DNA from: Dichetophora obliterata
Lineage: Eukaryota; Arthropoda; Insecta; Diptera; Sciomyzidae
Direction of reading: 5' to 3'
NCBI GenBank assembly: GCA_963920525.1
Contig: OY986437.1
Coordinates: 196,249,511 to 196,313,510 of the forward strand
DNA length: 64,000 bases
Part shown: positions 21,120-33,941 of the stretch, one piece after another
Position numbering within the stretch: position 1 is the first letter of the stretch
Layout of the letters: every line of letters begins with the position of its first letter
Notes under the pieces: model-generated
Seen by the model: the letters and a program-made list of their open reading frames with translations, nothing else
Database searches by the model: none
What the model was told of the DNA's origin: nothing
Translations under genes and position numbers: made by a program

Positions 21120-21362
21120 TGTGGTCACAAGGAATAATGACTGAAGTGAAAATATCGTAAAAATCGATATGGAATTTACTTTATTGCCAATCTTTGGAAG
21201 TATGCAGATATCCATTTTTCGCTCAAAATTGATTATCACTTATGTCTGAATATATTTTGTTTGTAACGGTTCATATATTTCAAAAAATGGGTCGTAGTTC
21301 GTGCAACTAAAATATCGTTTTTTACGATACTTTGAGTCTAGTCGTTTTTCCTTGTGACCACA
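21120..21362. mobile_element. 243-bp MITE with about 50-bp inverted ends
   Basis: The left end TGTGGTCACAAGGAATAATG and the right end (inverse TGTGGTCACAAGGAAAAACG) match for about 50 bp, including TATCGTAAAAA and CGATAT. It lies just upstream of the hAT fragment. No coding capacity. Confidence 0.75.
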
Positions 21363-23489
21363 AATTTTTAAATTACAAATTAAAGATAAAAAAATAATTG
21401 TCTCATCCGTGAATAACGAATATCTAGTTAAAATTTTATTCGAATTATGCCCATCTTTGAAAGTTACAGTTAGAGAAGCCGTACTGTATTCTCAATTTCT
21501 GCCAATATATTGAAACATTCTCTGTGTATGCGCCTTCAAGAATACATTCAAAAGTATGTATCTACTCTTAAATTTCAAATTAGATTCAGTGATTCGAGAT
21601 TTTCTTGGATCTGTTTTCATATTCGTGTGTATATGTAATGAAAATACCTACGCCAAGTTTTTATTTTCAGATTTTCGTGTTTTTTTTTTTGTATTTTTTT
21701 AGTTTTCAATTTTTTCTTTTTGGGCCATTCGAGATAGAAGATCTTTTTATATCGGCAATATAATGATGCAAAAGTAGAACAGAGTGAATATTTCTGTTAA
21801 AATTATGAACAAAATTTCTTAATGAGGCAAATGTAGAAAATGTTACGACAACATTTTTTAAATGGAACGTAGGTAATTAATGAAAAAGTATGATATGAGC
21901 ATCGATGCTAAAAGGAAAGATGCAACTCAAGTTGTTGAAATGCTATATTGCACAATTCCAATTTTTTTTCAGCACTGGCGTAAGTAAACTTTTGAGAAAT
22001 AAGTGTGTTTATCTGTGTTTTCAGTTGCTGCTGATTGACTTTTTAACTTTAACCTGTTGCTCAACATCTTCTCAGATATCAATTAATCTCTTAATTTGTC
22101 GAAATTTTCTTGAAATCGGTGTTGATTAGAAAATCGATCAACTTCTAAAGAGTCGCAAGTGTGAAAATCTTAAACATGCAGCACATTACTTCACGTGTCA
22201 TGTAATTAATTAAAACACAGTTCTTTTCCAAATTGTATTTTATAACAATGTCTCTGCATCACCTGAATGTAGTCCATTTTTCCTTGTCGCTACGTTTCTC
22301 TGTGTACATTTGAATAAGAATTTTAACATATTTTTTTTTAATAAATCACACACTAAAATATAATAAATTATAAATCTAAAAGAGTAGTGAAAAAAGTTAC
22401 AAAACAAGCAAACACTATGTTTGTTTATATTTCTTTTTTATAGGCGTATGGATATACTTTTTTATTTCTTCCTCTTATAACTTGTCGAAACCTGCTGTGT
22501 TGGGCTCTTTTTAATCCATTGTTTTATTTTCTTATGTTTCGTATTATTCAAATTAATCAGGCTGTCTGTGTGTCGCTGTCTGTTTGTCAGAATGTCTTTA
22601 TATTTTGTATGTTTGTTTGTTTGTGTGCGCTCTTAACTTTATGCTTAATTGACCACAATTCGCTCAAAGCTCCTCAGAAATTTAATGAATGAAACAAATG
22701 TTTGACTGCATTCAAACAGAGTTGAATTTGTCGCATTAATTCTGATGAAATAGTTGCGTATTTTGTGCGTTCTTCATTTTTGTGTACATTCTTAACATTT
22801 TCTTAAGTCAACATTTAGCATTTATATGTATAAAGAAACAGGCCCGTAACCAGGATTTTAAAGGGAGGAGTCATGCATGGTAGAAGTGAAATTTATACCC
22901 TCAAAAGTGAGGCTCTTTTGATGGCTAAATGTTTACAACGTACTTTTTAAAAGGGTTTGAATAAAAATTCCTATTTTATTTAACTTGAGTATATTAAATA
23001 CATATGTTTAAACCGATCATTATAGCACTATGACACCATCCCATACAATAACACCATTGTTCCATACCATCATTGTATACGCATTAGAAAATAGTGTAGT
23101 AGAAAAAAAATAATCAAAATTGTAGTTTAAATAATTTTAGCAAAACACACAAAAACAAATCTGTAAGAATTAGAGTTGAAGAAGTAGAAAAAGTAGTAGA
23201 AATAGGAGTATAAAAAGTAGTAGATAAAAATAAAAATTTTAGTAGAATATAGTAGAAGTAAAATAGAAGCATAAGTATACAGTCAGTATATTTACAGCAA
23301 AAAGTTTAACTTCTATGATTTCTTTAACTTATTCAAAATAAGAAAACACAAATAGAACCGTTATTAATCCGGCAACAAGTGGAAAAAACCAAATTATAAT
23401 CTGTATTTCATACAAAAATGGGATTTTTAATAAATAAAACGTGTGAACATTTATGTCCGTCTGCTAGCAGTTCATATTTTCTATCGTGT
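21363..23489. other. AT-rich stretch without a recognisable gene
   Basis: No frame with known motifs was found. It has short T-rich and GTTTGT-rich tracts (22555-22640) and the small dispersed repeat at 23237-23288 shared with 18772-18822. Confidence 0.45.
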
Positions 23490-24290
23490 AGTATTTTGTA
23501 TGAACACTTCGTGATTTTTCAGTGTTTGTATTTTGTTCGGCACACTATTTATAAGATTTTTCAAGGTGTCAGGATTAATTTTTTGCCCTGCTAGCAAGGA
23601 TCGTTCTCAAATTTCATTCATATACTTTTGAGAAATTTTTTAGCGAATATTTAACATTTTAGGTTGACCCAAATTTGTTCGATGAAGTTCATATCAAAAG
23701 ACAGTGCAGGCAATCTAGAAGTTTAATCCCATTTTCATTTGACCACCTCTTTCTAATTTTAGCCGCGTGCTTCAAATTTTTATCCGACATTAAGACATTA
23801 TCCTCACCGTGTTCTGCCTCAAATATATTCAAACTAAAGTAATACGAGTCTTCCAAAGTATTAATATAATCCGTGGACTTCATTGTACCATTGATTTGTC
23901 GCAATACTCCGACTTAATTGCAACGAAAGCGTACTCAAAGCATTATTGCACCATCACCAAATTTCAATGCTTAACAAATTTTTTTGGTCTTGAAGCCCAA
24001 TACCTCAATCAACCTAAGTCCTAATACGCCCATCTGACCAAACACGGTTGCTTTTAGTTTTATCTAACCATATTATCTTCATTCACTTTTCAACGGTAAA
24101 GTGTTCATACTTTTTTCGAATTCATATCTTTGCTTTCAAAAGGGGTCCAAAAGGGATTCTTCACTCTTGTTCGAGGAGAAAATCCACATGTATTTAGACT
24201 CCAGTGATTTTCTTGTCATTGACCTCCATTCCGAGTTCCTGGTTAAGGATCTGATTGGCCTCCTTTGTCCAATAAAACTTTAATCTTTCC
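23490..24290 (-). pseudogene. Tc1-like transposase remnant
   Basis: Minus-strand pieces in order: FEKKYEHFTVEK and KIIWLDKTKSNRVWSDGRI (24130-24020), KHWNLVMVQ (about 23975), then the frame from 23904 to 23689 with QINGTMKSTDYINTLED and MSDKNLKHAAKIRKRWSNENGIK. Last are FDMNFIEQIWVNLK and INPDTLKNLINSVPNKIQ (about 23690-23530). The order and wording are those of Tc1-type DD34E transposases (W..IIWSDE, then a D.N.KH block, then P.E..W..LK). The first Asp motif is degraded, and many stops and shifts are present. I could not find terminal inverted repeats. Confidence 0.75.
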
Positions 24291-24329
24291 TTACAATCAA
24301 GGTGCCACAGGTTCTCCACAATTTGAAAT

Positions 24330-25005
24330 TGGAATTCAGAAAAAATCTATCGATTTTCAGAAAATTCATAAACATTCAAATTCATAAACTCCATTTGAAA
24401 TTCAGAAAAGATCAACTAAACTTAAAAAAAGATCAACTGAAATTCCGTTCTCATTTGAAATCGTGAACTTCTATTTGGAGTTCAGAATAGATTAATTCAG
24501 TATAATTCAATAATTTAAAATAGAAAATCTATTTCCAATTCAGAAAAGACCATTTGAAATTCAGACAAGATCAATTGAATTTTATAAATTCCATTTGGAA
24601 TTCAGAAAAATAACTTAAATTCAGAAATTCCATTTGGAATGCAGAACATATTAAATGATATCCAGAAAGTGTATTAGATGTTCAGAATAGATCGAAATTC
24701 AGAAATGACCAATTGAAATACAGAAAGTTTATTTGAAATTCGGAAAAAGTTAATCAAAATTCAGAAACGACTTCTTGAATTTCAGAAAATCAATTTTAAA
24801 TTATTTTCAGTTCAGACAAGATCAACTGAAATTCCGAAAATATCAATTGAAATTTAGAAAATAACAATTAAAATAAAAGAAAAATTATTTCAAATTTAAA
24901 AAATTCAAAAAAGATCAATTAAAATTCCGGAAAATCAATTGAAATTCAATAAAGATCAATTGAAATTTAGAAAAGAAAATTTAAAATATAAAAATTGTCA
25001 TCTTC
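24330..25005. repeat. Degenerate interspersed repeat of GAAATTCAGAAAA-type units
   Basis: Units such as TTGAAATTCAGAAAAGATCA recur dozens of times with variable spacing and divergence. It leads directly into the hexamer satellite. No coding content. Confidence 0.75.
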
Positions 25006-25017
25006 CAAAATCATAAT

Positions 25018-27715
25018 CCATTACCATTACCATTACCATTACCATTACCATTACCATTACCATTACCATTACCATTACCATTACCATTACCATTACCATT
25101 ACCATTACCATTGCCATTACCATTACCATTACCATTACCATTACCATTACCATTACCATTACCATTACCATTACCATTACCATTACCATTACCATTACCA
25201 TTACCATTACCATTACCATTACCATTACCATTACCATTACCATTACCATTACCATTACCATTACCATTACCATTACCATTACCATTACCATTACCATTAC
25301 CATTACCATTACCATTACCATTACCATTACCATTACCATTACCATTACCATTACCATTACCATTACCATTACCATTACCATTACCATTACCATTACCATT
25401 ACCATTACCATTACCATTACCATTACCATTACCATTACCATTACCATTACCATTACCATTGCCATTACCATTACCATTACCATTACCATTACCATTACCA
25501 TTACCATTACCATTACCATTACCATTACCATTACCATTACCATTACCATTACCATTACCATTACCATTACCATTACCATTACCATTACCATTACCATTAC
25601 CATTACCATTACCATTACCATTACCATTACCATTACCATTACCATTACCATTACCATTACCATTACCATTACCATTACCATTACCATTACCATTACCATT
25701 ACCATTACCATTACCATTACCATTACCATTACCATTACCATTACCATTACCATTACCATTACCATTACCATTACCATTACCAGTACCATTACCATTACCA
25801 TTACCATTACCATTACCATTACCATTACCATTACCATTACCATTACCATTACCATTACCATTACCATTACCATTACCATTACCATTACCATTACCATTAC
25901 CATTACCATTACCATTACCATTACCATTTCCATTACCATTACCATTACCATTACCATTACCATTACCATTACCATTACCATTACCATTACCATTACCGTT
26001 ACCGTTACCGTTACCATTACCCTTACCACCACCATTATCATTACCATTAACATTACCATTAACATTAACATTACCATTAACATTACCATTAACATTCCCA
26101 TAACATTAACATTAACGTTACAATTAACATTACCATTAACATTACCATTAACATTACCATTAACACTAACATTAACATTAACATTAACATTAACATTAAC
26201 ATTAACATTAACATTAATATTAACATTAACATTAACATTAACAGCAACATTAACATTAACATTAACATTAACATTAACATTAACATAACCATTACCATTA
26301 CCATTACCATTACCATTACCATTACCATTACCATTAACATTACCATTAACATTACCATTAACATAACCATTACCATTACCATTACCATTCCCATTACCAT
26401 TACCATTACCATTACAATTACCATTACCATTACCATTACCCTTACCCTTACCCTTACCCTTACCCTTACCCTTACCCTTACCCTTACCCTTACCCTTACC
26501 CTTACCATTACCATTACCATTTCCATTGCCATTGCCATTGCCATTATCATTACCATTACCATTACCATTACCACTATTACCAATGCCGTTACCATTACCA
26601 TTACCATAACCATAATCATTACCATTACCATGACCATTACCTTTACCATTACCATTACCATGACCATTACCTTTACCATTACCATTACCATTACCATTAC
26701 CATTACCGTTACCATAACCATAACCATTACCATTACCATTACCATTACCATTACCATTACCATTACCATTACCATTACCATTACCATTACCATTACCATT
26801 ACCATTACCATTACCATTACCATTACCATTACCATTACCATTACCATTACCATTACCATTACCATTACCATTACCATTACCATTACCATTACCATTACCA
26901 TTACCATTACCATTACCATTACCATTACCATTACCATTACCATTACCATTACCATTACCATTACCATTACCATTACCATTACCATTACCATTACCATTAC
27001 CATTACCATTACCATTACCATTACCATTACCATTACCATTACCATTACCATTACCATTACCATTACCATTACCATTACCATTACCATTACCATTACCATT
27101 ACCATTACCATTACCATTACCATTACCATTACCATTACCATTACCATTACCATTACCATTACCATTACCATTACCATTACCATTACCATTACCATTACCA
27201 TTACCATTACCATTACCATTACCATTACCATTACCATTACCATTACCATTACCATTACCATTACCATTACCATTACCATTACCATTACCATTACCATTAC
27301 CATTACCATTACCATTACCATTACCATTACCATTACCATTACCATTACCATTACCATTACCATTACCATTACCATTACCATTACCATTACCATTACCATT
27401 ACCATTACCATTACCATTACCATTACCATTACCATTACCATTACCATTACCATTACCATTACCATTACCATTACCATTACCATTACCATTACCATTACCA
27501 TTACCATTACCATTACCATTACCATTACCATTACCATTACCATTACCATTACCATTACCATTACCATTACCATTACCATTACCATTACCATTACCATTAC
27601 CATTACCATTACCATTACCATTACCATTACCATTACCATTACCATTACCATTACCATTACCATTACCATTACCATTACCATTACCATTACCATTACCATT
27701 ACCATTACCATTACC
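25018..27715. repeat. TTACCA hexamer satellite, 2.7 kb
   Basis: There are two long near-pure (TTACCA)n blocks (25018-26000 and 26680-27715) with very few variants (for example GCC at about 25113 and 25460, CAG at about 25782). They are separated by a variant zone (26000-26680) made of (TTAACA)n, a (CCCTTA)n run at about 26437-26505, and mixed TTACCG, TTTCCA and TGACCA units. The long frames read from it (His-Tyr, Leu-Pro, Met-Val and Thr-Ile dipeptides) are artefacts of a six-base repeat, which never meets a stop. Confidence 0.97.
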
Positions 27716-30630
27716 GTGCTAAAAAAATTGACATCTAAGGTAAATAATTCGCAGTAGGTTGTTTTATGTAAAAAAAAGTCTAAAATTTCTAATATTCTTA
27801 ACAAGGTTTTGTAACTAATAAATATCCAGAGAACTATTCAAACATAACATTTTGCATTGGTTTTTTAAAGCAGAAAGCTTTTTAAACCCTTAAGCAATAC
27901 AGAATTATAGTCTTTAATAAAAAATGGCGGTCCATTTTTGATATAATCGCAGTTTTAAGTTGATGCCATATCAACAAATTTGCTCGCTTGAGTCGCGAAA
28001 TTCTTCTAACTTTTTAAGTGCTACCCAATATATCTTGATGGGAACTTAAATATTACTCAAAAAATCCCCATTTAAAACAGATTTTTAGTGGTTGGTGTTT
28101 TACGACTTTTTGCAAAAGAGGATAAAAGATTAAATTTTAGAAAAAAGTGTTGCTATTTTTAAACTTCCATTATTTTTAAAAACAAACTCTTGGAGACTTA
28201 TTTTATTGTTACTTTAAAAAATATTCTGCATTCAAAAAGACTCGAAAATGTTATGTTTCCACAATTTTTTACATTTGTGGAAATAAGAAATATTATGATA
28301 TATCGCCTTTTCTTATATAAAGCAACCTACTGATTTGCACTTGCCTTAGCTGTTAAAATCTTTGTGGTAGGACTTCAGTTAAGGTATCAACCAACACATC
28401 CTTATCCGAATTTTTTTGTGAAAATGCTAAGTTATGGTGATTTTTGAGCTTTTCTAAATAAACATGCAATTTTTTTGGCACGGGGTGTTCATATATAAAA
28501 AGCAAGACACTGTCTGTCTGTTTGTCTGTGATTATTTGTTAGTTAAAAATGTGAAATTTTGTGCTATATTTAATAACTAAAAAAGACGATACTTTTTTTG
28601 TGTTGTGAATTAAGACATTTTTACATAAAGTGGGCAATTATAAAATGACAATTTTTTAATAACGTCACCTATAAACGATTAATAAGTATCCTTGATTAAT
28701 TGAACCATTTCATACTCTTTAATTTTTCTGTAATGTCTTTTATGTAGGATGAACATAAGTATTAGTATTTTGAGACATGTTTGAAAAGTCCGAAAATTGT
28801 ATCTTATTGTTTTTTTTAATAAAAGCAACTAACTGGTTTTGTGTGAGTTTTTTAAATCTTTGGGACTACATTTTATGATATATAAAATTCCTTTAACCTT
28901 TTCTTTCTTCTATGTACTTACTACCAAAGATTATTTGGCTCTAGTACTCAATTACATGACCATTTTTGTAATTTTATTTGTAATTTTGCTTTCGAAAAAT
29001 TTGTATCTTACGCATAAATTTATTTAACTTTTTTCTCCCCACCACGTTACTTTGTGAATCGGTCTGAAAATATATCTATCTAAAGGTGCACACAATAAAT
29101 ATATATGAGAAAATTAAAAATATGATCTACGACATTTTAACCGATGCATTGATGGACCACATACTGTGCGCATTTAAGCTATAAATATTTATGAATTAAT
29201 TCAAAAGTGTAGAAAAGACTTTAGCAAAGACCTAAAACCATATAAATATCATGCTTGAGAGCATTTTTATTGCTATACTGCTGCACTTAAATCGCACTAA
29301 ATGTCATTAAATAACGGCAATTAATTCACATGTGAGTTTGGTTCTTTTTTCTGCACTTAACTCGAATGTCTAGTAAATGCATATATGTACATGATTAAAA
29401 AAAGCAGAGAAAAAAACAAATTAGTATCTCTCATAGTTTATATGTAAATAAATTGCAAATTTATTTTTATAGTTTTATAGCCTGTTTTCCGCTGCAAAAT
29501 TTTTCATTTCCAATTATAACGTTTCACGCAAAATGTCCGTCCGCCTGTCCAACTATAAAAAATACAAAATTTGTGGCATGCCCGCCTACTTCATTTAATA
29601 GATGTTCATATCTTTTGCTGCATTGAGTCACGCAATTTGATATTTATACTCAAAATTTCAATAGTTTTATCTAGAATTGCCAAAAATACTACAGCTTTGA
29701 TGAATGAACAACAACTGTTTCGTATATTTTGTGGATATTAATGCGTAAAAGTAAAGCATTAAAAGCTTAAAGTGGTACAGTAAAAAATAATTTTCAATCC
29801 ATTGAGAATGTTTGCGTTTTTTTTTCCTGAGATTTATGGGAATTGTGTTGAATTTCATAAATTAAAAGATATATAATAATGAAATAGGTATTATTTATAA
29901 TATACAAAAATTTACTAAAATGTCTGGGAAAAAATATAAACATGCAGGATTTTATGACGTTAGCGAGCATAAAAAGCAGTGTAACTTACAAACCAGACAT
30001 AAGAAAGATCACAAACCTTTATCAAGCATTTGTGAAGTTTTTGTTGAATAACACTTAAATTGGATAGTTTTTTTTTTTAAATGTGTCGCACAAAATTCTC
30101 AATTATCATTATATCAAAAAACAAAATATAATTTTGCAATATATTACTTAGTAACGTAATGTTTAATGACAGTTAAACTGTAATTGTCTTTACTTTTCAA
30201 CTTTACGGTTTTTAAGTATTGCCATTTTTTAAAATTGTTGGTCCAATAAATAAAAGAAAAAATTATCAAATCATTTTTCCGTTTTGTGAAGCAGTTTAAA
30301 TTTTGTTTTAAATATGTAATAAAAAGATTTATTTGAGTAATTGAAAAATATTGCGAATCTTAACTGAATTTCAATAGAAAATGCATTTATATCAAGATAT
30401 TCAGTATTAAAAAATAAAATTCAGAAATAAAGATGTTTTTATTGAAATTTCAAAACACTTATCAGTTAATTTTACTCGTGATGTAGTAAAAATTTTCAAA
30501 CATAAAAAATATAAATAAAAAATTAAAACTTAAAAGCCACACTGAATTTTATTCAACGTCTTTTAAAACGATTACCAGAAAAAAAAATCCAATGTATTGA
30601 AAAAAAACCAGAATATAAAAAGGAACAGTA
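27716..30630. other. AT-rich stretch without a recognisable gene
   Basis: 2.9 kb of AT-rich sequence with no frame that carries known motifs. (CTGT)-rich tract at 28510-28530. Nothing else seen. Confidence 0.5.
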
Positions 30631-30840
30631 TCAACTGTGTGGGTTAGAGGAACTCTTAGAAACGATTTGTATAGATATTCGGTCCATTCTCATTAGGCCT
30701 CGTTCTTCATACAAAGTTTGTTCACAATCCGTCAACTGTACCGATAAGGCGTTATTGAGCCCTATACATATATTTATTGCTTTACGCGAACGTAATTGGA
30801 CCATAAGGCTATTCCTGGCTGCTGTCTCTCTCAAGCGATC
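30631..30840 (-). other. Unassigned less AT-rich frame
   Basis: The minus-strand frame has 67 codons (ETAARNSLMVQLRSRKAINI, CEQTLYEERGLMRM) and stands out because base use here is less AT-rich than the flanks. It is not a family I recognise. It may be a fragment of a retroelement or a decayed exon; the sequence alone does not decide. Confidence 0.2.
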
Positions 30841-30925
30841 GACATTGCATCAGTGTTACCAGGGGCCGATATTGAAAAATCCCGTTCTCTCCTCTAAAAT
30901 AGGGCGAGATAAAAATTCGTTTTAA

Positions 30926-31452
30926 CCCATTAAAGGCTACTCATAGATTCCGCCATACGATTTTTTTCAAAATTTATCAGGAAGCTTATATAGGCCATAG
31001 AAGTTGCTTTGCAAAATTTCAGGTTTGTAACTGTCACCGTATTTGAGATCTGCATTGGGTATTTAAATACCCAATCGGCTAATCCGGGTTCTTGGTGTTA
31101 ATAAAAATTTGCACATATGGCAACATTTTTTTGTCATAATGAACACCTGATAAATAGAGGATACTAGAGGCAAACTGACCACGAATTTTTCCCTCGATCT
31201 TTCCATTTTCTAATGTTTTACATAGCTTTATATATGGATTTTGTCATTTTTGAAAATCACACATCTTCGATCTCGAAAAGAAACATTTAATTGTATAAAT
31301 TTCGTTTCACATTGTAAAGACAATAAATAGTTTCATTTTTCCGTAATGTTTTAAAAATTAATTATTTTGATATCTCCAACCACTTTCGAGATATGGCCTT
31401 TTGCGTAAACACTGTTTTATGGGTATTTAAATACCTATTAGTCATTAATGGG
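30926..31452. mobile_element. piggyBac-like MITE, TTAA target duplication
   Basis: The element starts CCCATTAAAGGCTA and ends as the inverse of CCCATTAATGACTA, with TTAA directly outside on both sides (30922-30925, 31453-31456). CCC...GGG ends with a TTAA duplication are the hallmark of piggyBac elements. Inside, GGGTATTTAAATACCC (a perfect palindrome) occurs near the middle, and a near copy lies beside the right end. There is no transposase, so it would depend on a partner element. Confidence 0.75.
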
Positions 31453-31483
31453 TTAAAAATAAAAAAATTCGTAAGCAAATATG

Positions 31484-31900
31484 GAGGCAAGGAAAGAAAA
31501 ATACATTAATTTTTAATTACTAATGACATTATTACTTAACTACCTAATTACCAAACTCCCCAATCGAACAACAATGGAACTTTCAGTAACGTAACGGCTG
31601 TAACGTCACGTCAGATCAAAAAGCCTAATAAAAACAAAACCAGAGAAAATTTTAAATTTGATCACTTTGCAAATAAACTTATATTATTTCAAATCCTTTT
31701 GAAAAAAGTTGTGTACAAAAGTTTTGCACGATTCAGAGAGTTTTGAAAACCAAGTCAAAAATCATTTCTGTTTCTAGTAACATATTACACATATTTTAAT
31801 TTATATCTTTAAATTCTTAGGGTTGTTGACATTGATTTTATTTAATATAGTGATACGCAAAGGAAAAAACCTTTTTAAGAAGTATACGTATTCATTTTTT
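31484..31900 (+). repeat. Repeat X, copy 2 (uninterrupted)
   Basis: It aligns with 2125-2510 and then with 5114-5175, so it shows the empty state of the site where copy 1 took a LINE insertion. Identity by eye is roughly 70-75 percent. No coding motifs. Confidence 0.7.
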
Positions 31901-32397
31901 CTCCCAAATACACGCTGCTACGTCTGCGATACAAATATTTAGTACCATGTAAAAATTTTAAATCTTAAAATTAAAGTATTTTGTTGTATTTTCAAATGCA
32001 AAATATAAAAATAATTGTGTTTGTTTCATAATGAAAAAATGGTATATATATTAAAAAATTACTTTTTTAATCCTACTAGTTTTAATTTAATTTATCAAAA
32101 AACCTATACCAGATCTCTAAAATGTACTGCGTTTAAAAATATTTTAGAAAAGTTGCATATTTTAAAAATATTTAAATTTTTAGTATATAGCTTTTAAAAA
32201 ATAGTCAAAAAAAACAAAAATGCTTGAAATGCTTTTAAAAAAAGTAAAACATTTTAGAACATGTTTATAAAGGTTGGTGAAATTTTAAGGGCCGATGTTG
32301 AATGTGAACCACTCCTAAACGTCAAGTTTTTTTCTGCATTTCATTTGTCATTTCTCAATTTCAGACTAATTCAATTTGAATCATGGAAAGATACACA
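31901..32397. other. AT-rich spacer without a recognisable gene
   Basis: No assignable frame; T- and A-rich low-complexity sequence. Confidence 0.45.
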
Positions 32398-32399
32398 TA

Positions 32400-32733
32400 C
32401 AGGGTTGCCCATATTCGAAGCGCCCATTTTATTTTTAAATAAATCAAAGAAACCACAATTTTTTGTCTGTTCGTTATGAATATCATTTAATTGGGTTCAA
32501 GTAGATTTGCTTACATTATTTCCTGAATATGATATCTCGTAAATGGTCGCCATTGGCCTCTACGACATATTGTGCCTGTTTTGCAGCATTTTCCATGGTT
32601 TTCTTCAACATTTCGATGGGAATGGCGGTTATTTCTTGACGGATGTTGGTTTTCAGCTCTTCTAGGGTCTTTGGCTTGTTGACGTAAACCTTTGATTTTA
32701 AATAACCCCACAAAAAGAAGTCTGGAAGCAACA
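32400..32733 (-). mobile_element. DD41D transposon fragment, 3' end only
   Basis: The right inverted end (CAGGGTTGCCCATATTCGA from 32400, preceded by TA) is the same as in the element at 2560-3492. The minus-strand frame 32734-32516 gives the transposase C-terminus: PDFFLWGYLKSKVYVNKP, LEELKTNIRQEI, HLRDIIF. The break is one or two residues before the third catalytic Asp. Beyond 32733 the sequence switches to an oppositely oriented relative, so the two fragments are joined head to head. Confidence 0.85.
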
Positions 32734-32734
32734 A

Positions 32735-33815
32735 TCGAAAACGAAAGATACAATCGAAAAACGTGTAAAAGTTATTCAGGCTTATTATGAAAATGGACGT
32801 TCAAACCATTTTTTCGGTCAATTTAAACGTCCAAATCGTGCATCGGAAAAATCGTGCAAAAATCGGAAAAATCGTGCAAAAATTTGAGCAAACTGTAGGA
32901 GATCTGATCATCTGTAGGAGATGTGAAAATACGAGTGCATGCTCATACAGCTCGTACTGCAGAAAATATTGCTACTCTTCGCGATAGTGTGGCTGAAAAG
33001 CGTTCCACCTCAACTCGTCATCATGCCCAATAATTGCACCTCTCAAGCTCGTTGTTGATGAACATTATGCATAAAGACTTGCATTTACTCGCTTACAAAG
33101 TGCAATTGACTCAAGAACTAAAGCTTCTTGACCATTTCAAGCGTCGTCAATGGTCAGAATGGTGGCAAGAAATGGCAACAGTGGATGATCAATTTTCGAA
33201 GAAAATCATCTTCAGTGATGAGGCACATTTTCACCTCAGTGGATTCGTCAATAAGCAGAATTGCCGTATTTAGGTGAATGATAATCCAAGAGTGATTATC
33301 GAAAAACCAATGCACTCACAAAGAGTGACTGTTTGGTGCGGTTTATGGGCTGGCGGCATCATCGGGCCGTATTTTTTCCAAAATGGGGCCGGCCAAGCAG
33401 GTACTGTGAATGATGTTCGGTATCGTGAGATGATAATGAACTTTTTATGGCCCGAATTGGAAGATATGGATGTGGACGATATGTGGTTTCAACAGGACGA
33501 TGCCACTTGCCACACAGCTAATGAAACAATGGCTCATTTGCGCGACAAATTCAATGGCCGTGTTGGCCGCAATTGGCCGCCAAGATCATGTGATTTGACA
33601 CCGTTGGACTTCTTTCTTTGGGGTTATTTGAAAGAAAAGGTGTACGTCGATAAGCCAGCAACAATTCAAGAGCTAAAGGATGAGATAATTCGGCACATTA
33701 ACGGCATAGAACCTCAATTATGCCCCAGCGTCATCGAAAATTAGGACCATCGGATGGAGATATGCCGCCGAGGTCGCGGCGGCCATTTGGCCGATATTTT
33801 GTTCCACACATAATT
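32735..33815 (+). pseudogene. mariner-type (DD41D relative) transposase, broken copy 2
   Basis: Pieces: N-terminal helix-turn-helix region (EKRVKVIQAYYENGRSN, from about 32756), degraded linker with frameshifts, then LAYKVQLTQELKLLDHFKRR. The core follows: FSDEAHFHLSGFVNKQNCRI, a TAG at 33271, VTVWCGLWAGGIIGPYFFQN, MWFQQDDATCHTAN, DLTPLDFFLWGYLKEKVYVD, and an end near 33811. The three catalytic Asp codons remain; a small deletion shortens the last spacing (37 counting positions instead of 42). The 5' inverted repeat is absent because the copy is joined to the fragment at 32400-32733. No 3' inverted repeat was identified. Confidence 0.85.
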
Positions 33816-33910
33816 TAACCATACCAATATTATCATAATAAAAAGAAATGACAATAATTTCCTAAATCATTTGTGTTTTACTCAAAATCAACATCTTCCC
33901 TTAAAATTTA

Positions 33911-33941
33911 AACTCCCTTTACTTAAATTTCAAAGGGAGTT
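33911..33941. repeat. Short perfect hairpin
   Basis: AACTCCCTTT (33911-33920) and AAAGGGAGTT (33932-33941) form a 10-bp perfect stem with an 11-base loop. It may be a remnant of a mobile-element end. Confidence 0.6.

Noticed and set aside
26437..26505. (CCCTTA)n run resembling telomeric repeat
   Set aside because: CCCTTA/TAAGGG is not a permutation of TTAGGG or of the insect TTAGG repeat; it is a variant of the TTACCA satellite.
24995..27804. Very long frames coding for His-Tyr, Leu-Pro, Met-Val or Thr-Ile repeats
   Set aside because: They arise because a six-base repeat without stops is open in several frames on both strands; there is no gene-like start or unique sequence.
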